DNA of 64,000 nt from Acholeplasmatales bacterium (lineage in GTDB: Bacteria > Bacillota_I > Bacilli_A > Acholeplasmatales > Anaeroplasmataceae). Positions 61,872 to 64,000 of this stretch are shown here, in pieces. The DNA lies in contig JAFSJY010000064.1 of the NCBI GenBank assembly GCA_017449215.1, positions 27,466 to 91,465 of the forward strand. Reading direction: 5' to 3'. Made by a program: the position numbers and the translations under genes. Under the pieces are notes generated by a model that did not search any database, was not told the DNA's origin, and was given only the letters and a program-made list of their open reading frames with translations. Numbering within the stretch: the first letter of the stretch is position 1; the number at the start of each line of letters is the position of its first letter.

Positions 61872-63570
61872 GTACATATACCCTCATTATTATGATTATT
61901 ATCGCAGCGATAGCGGCGATAGAACCTACAACTATCGCTACTATTAGGCCTGTATTAGATTCTTCCTCTTTCTTTTCCTCTTCCTTTTCTACTAAATTAA
62001 TTTCATAATATGTAACATCACCATTTTCATATGTTACAGATAATGAATAGGAAGAGGCCTTAAAATTACTATCAGTAAAATAGTCACTTTCGATAATTAC
62101 ATTATCGTTATTATTTAAGAATCCTTCAGATATTAATAAATCCTGAATTTCACTAGCAGTTAATTTATGAGTAGTGTATGCTCTAATAACATAATTACTA
62201 TTAGAAATAACAGGATTATATACCTCTTCCTTAGCATCCTCTATTACATTATTATTCTCTTCATTTTTTACTTCATAATCAGGAATATAATATCTTTCAA
62301 TAACATCATTAAAATCCTTATCAGTTACTCTAATAATGAAATTATAGGTAAATTCATTTTCAATGTTATCCTTAGCCTTTAATGTAATTTCATAATCCTT
62401 TAATATGCTATATCCAGATAAATAATTAATTAATCCTATTAGCTCTATTTTAGAATTAGGTATAGTTCCATCGTGCTCATCATAAATAACAAAATTCTTT
62501 AATATTTCATCCTTATTTAAGCATTTCTTATTTGAAACCGTAATTATTTCCTTTGCCTTTAGGGCGTAGGGCTTATCGTGATCATAAACCTCTATAAAGC
62601 CTGGTAAATATAGATTTATATCATCAAATAATATATTGGCAATATATCTATATTTACCTGTCTTTTTAAAGCCATAATGATATTCTGTGCTTATTTTTAT
62701 TCCTACATAATCCTTCTTTAATTCAAGGCCTTCTATTATCTCTGAATCATCAATTCTATTACTATAGGATATTTCAAAATTCTTAGATCTAGCTAAATTA
62801 GATATATCAATAACATGAATATATATCCATTTAAAAATAATCTTAGATTCATTATTATAGCCTCTAATCTTAACTTTATAATCAGCAATATTAGAATTAG
62901 ATACATAATTACTTTCTACTATATCAAATGATAATAATCTATTATCATAATCATCCTCTAATCCAACCTCATTTACTATTTCATCAACCTCTAAATCACT
63001 AAACATAGGTATATAAACATCCTTACTATCACTATATTCATATGTCATTGCTATAAAAATATCTGGTTGAAAATTACCTATATATGAAATGGCATTATAT
63101 GATGAGATAAAAAAGCTATCAATCACAGCTAATTTATAATCCGGATTATATTCTCTAACATCAAAGTATTCATTAGTTGTAAAGGTATAGCTATTTCCAC
63201 AATATAATTCGATAATTGTGACACTATTTATTTTTAGCCTTACATTAATAATTTTCGAATCAGTAATATTATAAATAATTGTTAATGGTTCATTATTTAA
63301 TAGCTCTCCATCATCAGAATAAAATGATATTTCCGTTTCAAATTCTATATAATTAAACCCATATTTCATATTTTTAGAAAGAAGATTATTATAAAAGAAA
63401 AATTTTTCTTTTGTATAATCATCTATTTTTAATTCTAAATAATTAAATGATTCCCTATTTGGTAAATAATCAACATTAGAATAATCATCTGATACCACAT
63501 TCTCCTTTGCGTAAGCATTAATTGGAATTAAAAAAAACAACATAAATAATATAATTATAATTTTTTTCAT
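61855..63570 (-). CDS. Membrane-anchored surface protein with Ig-like repeats (paralog 1)
   Basis: 571 residues, same plan as its neighbour. Signal peptide 1-~21 (KKIIIILFMLFFLIPINAYA), strand-rich middle, an Ig/HYR-like module near 330-430 (DHDKPYALKAKEIITVSNKK, YDEHDGTIPNSKIELIGLIN), a charged linker, a module TTHKLTASEIQDLLISEGFL resembling the other's SQTPLTREMIRQKLIFSGFY, then the anchor GLIVAIVVGSIAAIAAIIII and KKN. SD GGAGGAG supports ATG at 63568-63570. The two are likely exposed outside the cell and cotranscribed. Confidence 0.78.
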   Translation of the reverse strand: MKKIIIILFMLFFLIPINAYAKENVVSDDYSNVDYLPNRESFNYLELKIDDYTKEKFFFYNNLLSKNMKYGFNYIEFETEISFYSDDGELLNNEPLTIIYNITDSKIINVRLKINSVTIIELYCGNSYTFTTNEYFDVREYNPDYKLAVIDSFFISSYNAISYIGNFQPDIFIAMTYEYSDSKDVYIPMFSDLEVDEIVNEVGLEDDYDNRLLSFDIVESNYVSNSNIADYKVKIRGYNNESKIIFKWIYIHVIDISNLARSKNFEISYSNRIDDSEIIEGLELKKDYVGIKISTEYHYGFKKTGKYRYIANILFDDINLYLPGFIEVYDHDKPYALKAKEIITVSNKKCLNKDEILKNFVIYDEHDGTIPNSKIELIGLINYLSGYSILKDYEITLKAKDNIENEFTYNFIIRVTDKDFNDVIERYYIPDYEVKNEENNNVIEDAKEEVYNPVISNSNYVIRAYTTHKLTASEIQDLLISEGFLNNNDNVIIESDYFTDSNFKASSYSLSVTYENGDVTYYEINLVEKEEEKKEEESNTGLIVAIVVGSIAAIAAIIIIIMRVYVHVKKN

Positions 63571-64000
63571 ATTCTTCTCCTCCATATATAGTAATAAGAG
63601 GCACCATATGTAAAAAAATTGAAAAAAATTTTAATATTTTTAAAAAATAAAAATGATATCCCAAAATGAATTATCATGAATATTTAAAATAATCGATGCT
63701 TAGATACTATCTATAAAATTTATTGAAGTATAAACTAAAAAGTGATTGGAGTATTTTGAACAATATAAAAATAACACCTTTTATGATCAAACCACTGATA
63801 ATTAAATGATTGCTAAATTTTTTGCTATATTAGGTTTTATTTATAATTTCCTTATCTCATCAAGTCAAACTACAAATCAAGAATATTAAGCCATTTTTGA
63901 CTTATTTATAGACATAGTTAATCAGATAACCGAATCATTGCATAACAAATCATTAGGCCACTTTTAGGTGTTAATGAACAATGTATATTTATAACTTATA
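63571..64000. other. 430-base gene-free end of the window
   Basis: Very AT-rich. It should contain the promoter of the surface-protein operon on the - strand, but only weak matches are seen (TTTTTA and TACTAT near 63590-63615). No ORF, tRNA or clear terminator was found. It may extend into a further gene or RNA outside the window. Confidence 0.5.

Noticed and set aside
1..64000. Mycoplasma-type code with UGA as Trp
   Set aside because: TGA is used as a stop (for example 13017-13019, and the LRAT gene) and Trp is TGG.

Overview
The window comes from a low-GC bacterium using the standard genetic code: TGA ends genes (for example the DUF523 gene) and Trp is TGG (for example in L2). The S10-spc ribosomal operon, HrcA/CIRCE control, a T-box riboswitch, AddAB, strong SD sequences and TTGACA/TATAAT promoters all point to Bacillota. 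Small compact genes, two GGDEF proteins and simple anchored surface proteins suggest an uncultured gut-type Bacilli/Erysipelotrichia-like lineage (inference). Only two protein genes and two putative small RNAs lie on the + strand; everything else is on the - strand.

Layout. 1-6509: S10-spc operon from rplE (stop just outside the window) back to rpsJ, its consensus promoter and a structured leader. 6.6-10.7 kb: a histone-H1-like/DUF2188 protein and mfd. 10.7-14.8 kb: aminotransferase, two Hsp20 genes under two CIRCE operators, a DUF523 protein, purA. 14.8-19.4 kb: small regulators, then a four-gene unit (glycosyltransferase, XRE-like protein, PHP phosphatase, divergent PTS Enzyme I-like protein). 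19.4-24.8 kb: two aminopeptidases, a DUF697 membrane protein, an RlmI-type methyltransferase, a DUF3320-like protein. 24.8-25.2 kb: two putative + strand small RNAs. 25.2-29.5 kb: serS, a TetR regulator with promoter and dyad, a Sel1 protein, a GGDEF protein.

29.5-37.4 kb: an apparent operon DUF2130 - macro/PARG fusion - addB - addA, joining predicted nuclease, ADP-ribose hydrolysis and double-strand-break processing. 37.5-39.0 kb: a second GGDEF gene and a PPOX-like gene. 39.1-40.8 kb: a small module (DUF4160 gene with an in-frame stop, DUF2442-XRE, Nudix) bracketed by two ~60-bp direct repeats beside tRNA-Gln. 40.8-45 kb: NrnA-like, MBL-fold protein, pth, prs. 45-51 kb: HD-GYP protein with a huge acidic tail, cardiolipin synthase, and a T-box operon (flavodoxin, asnS). 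51-58.6 kb: HIT protein, STAND-like ATPase with a helically phased repeat array, Lrp regulator, LRAT-fold protein coupled to a transposase relic, several orphan membrane proteins, S66 peptidase. 58.8-63.6 kb: mnmE and two paralogous surface proteins.

Themes: translation and tRNA functions (ribosomal proteins, SerRS, AsnRS, MnmE, Pth, tRNA-Gln), genome maintenance (Mfd, AddAB, DUF2130, PARG), c-di-GMP signalling (two GGDEF, one HD-GYP), and small accessory modules. No CRISPR array, intact insertion sequence, prophage or rRNA is visible.
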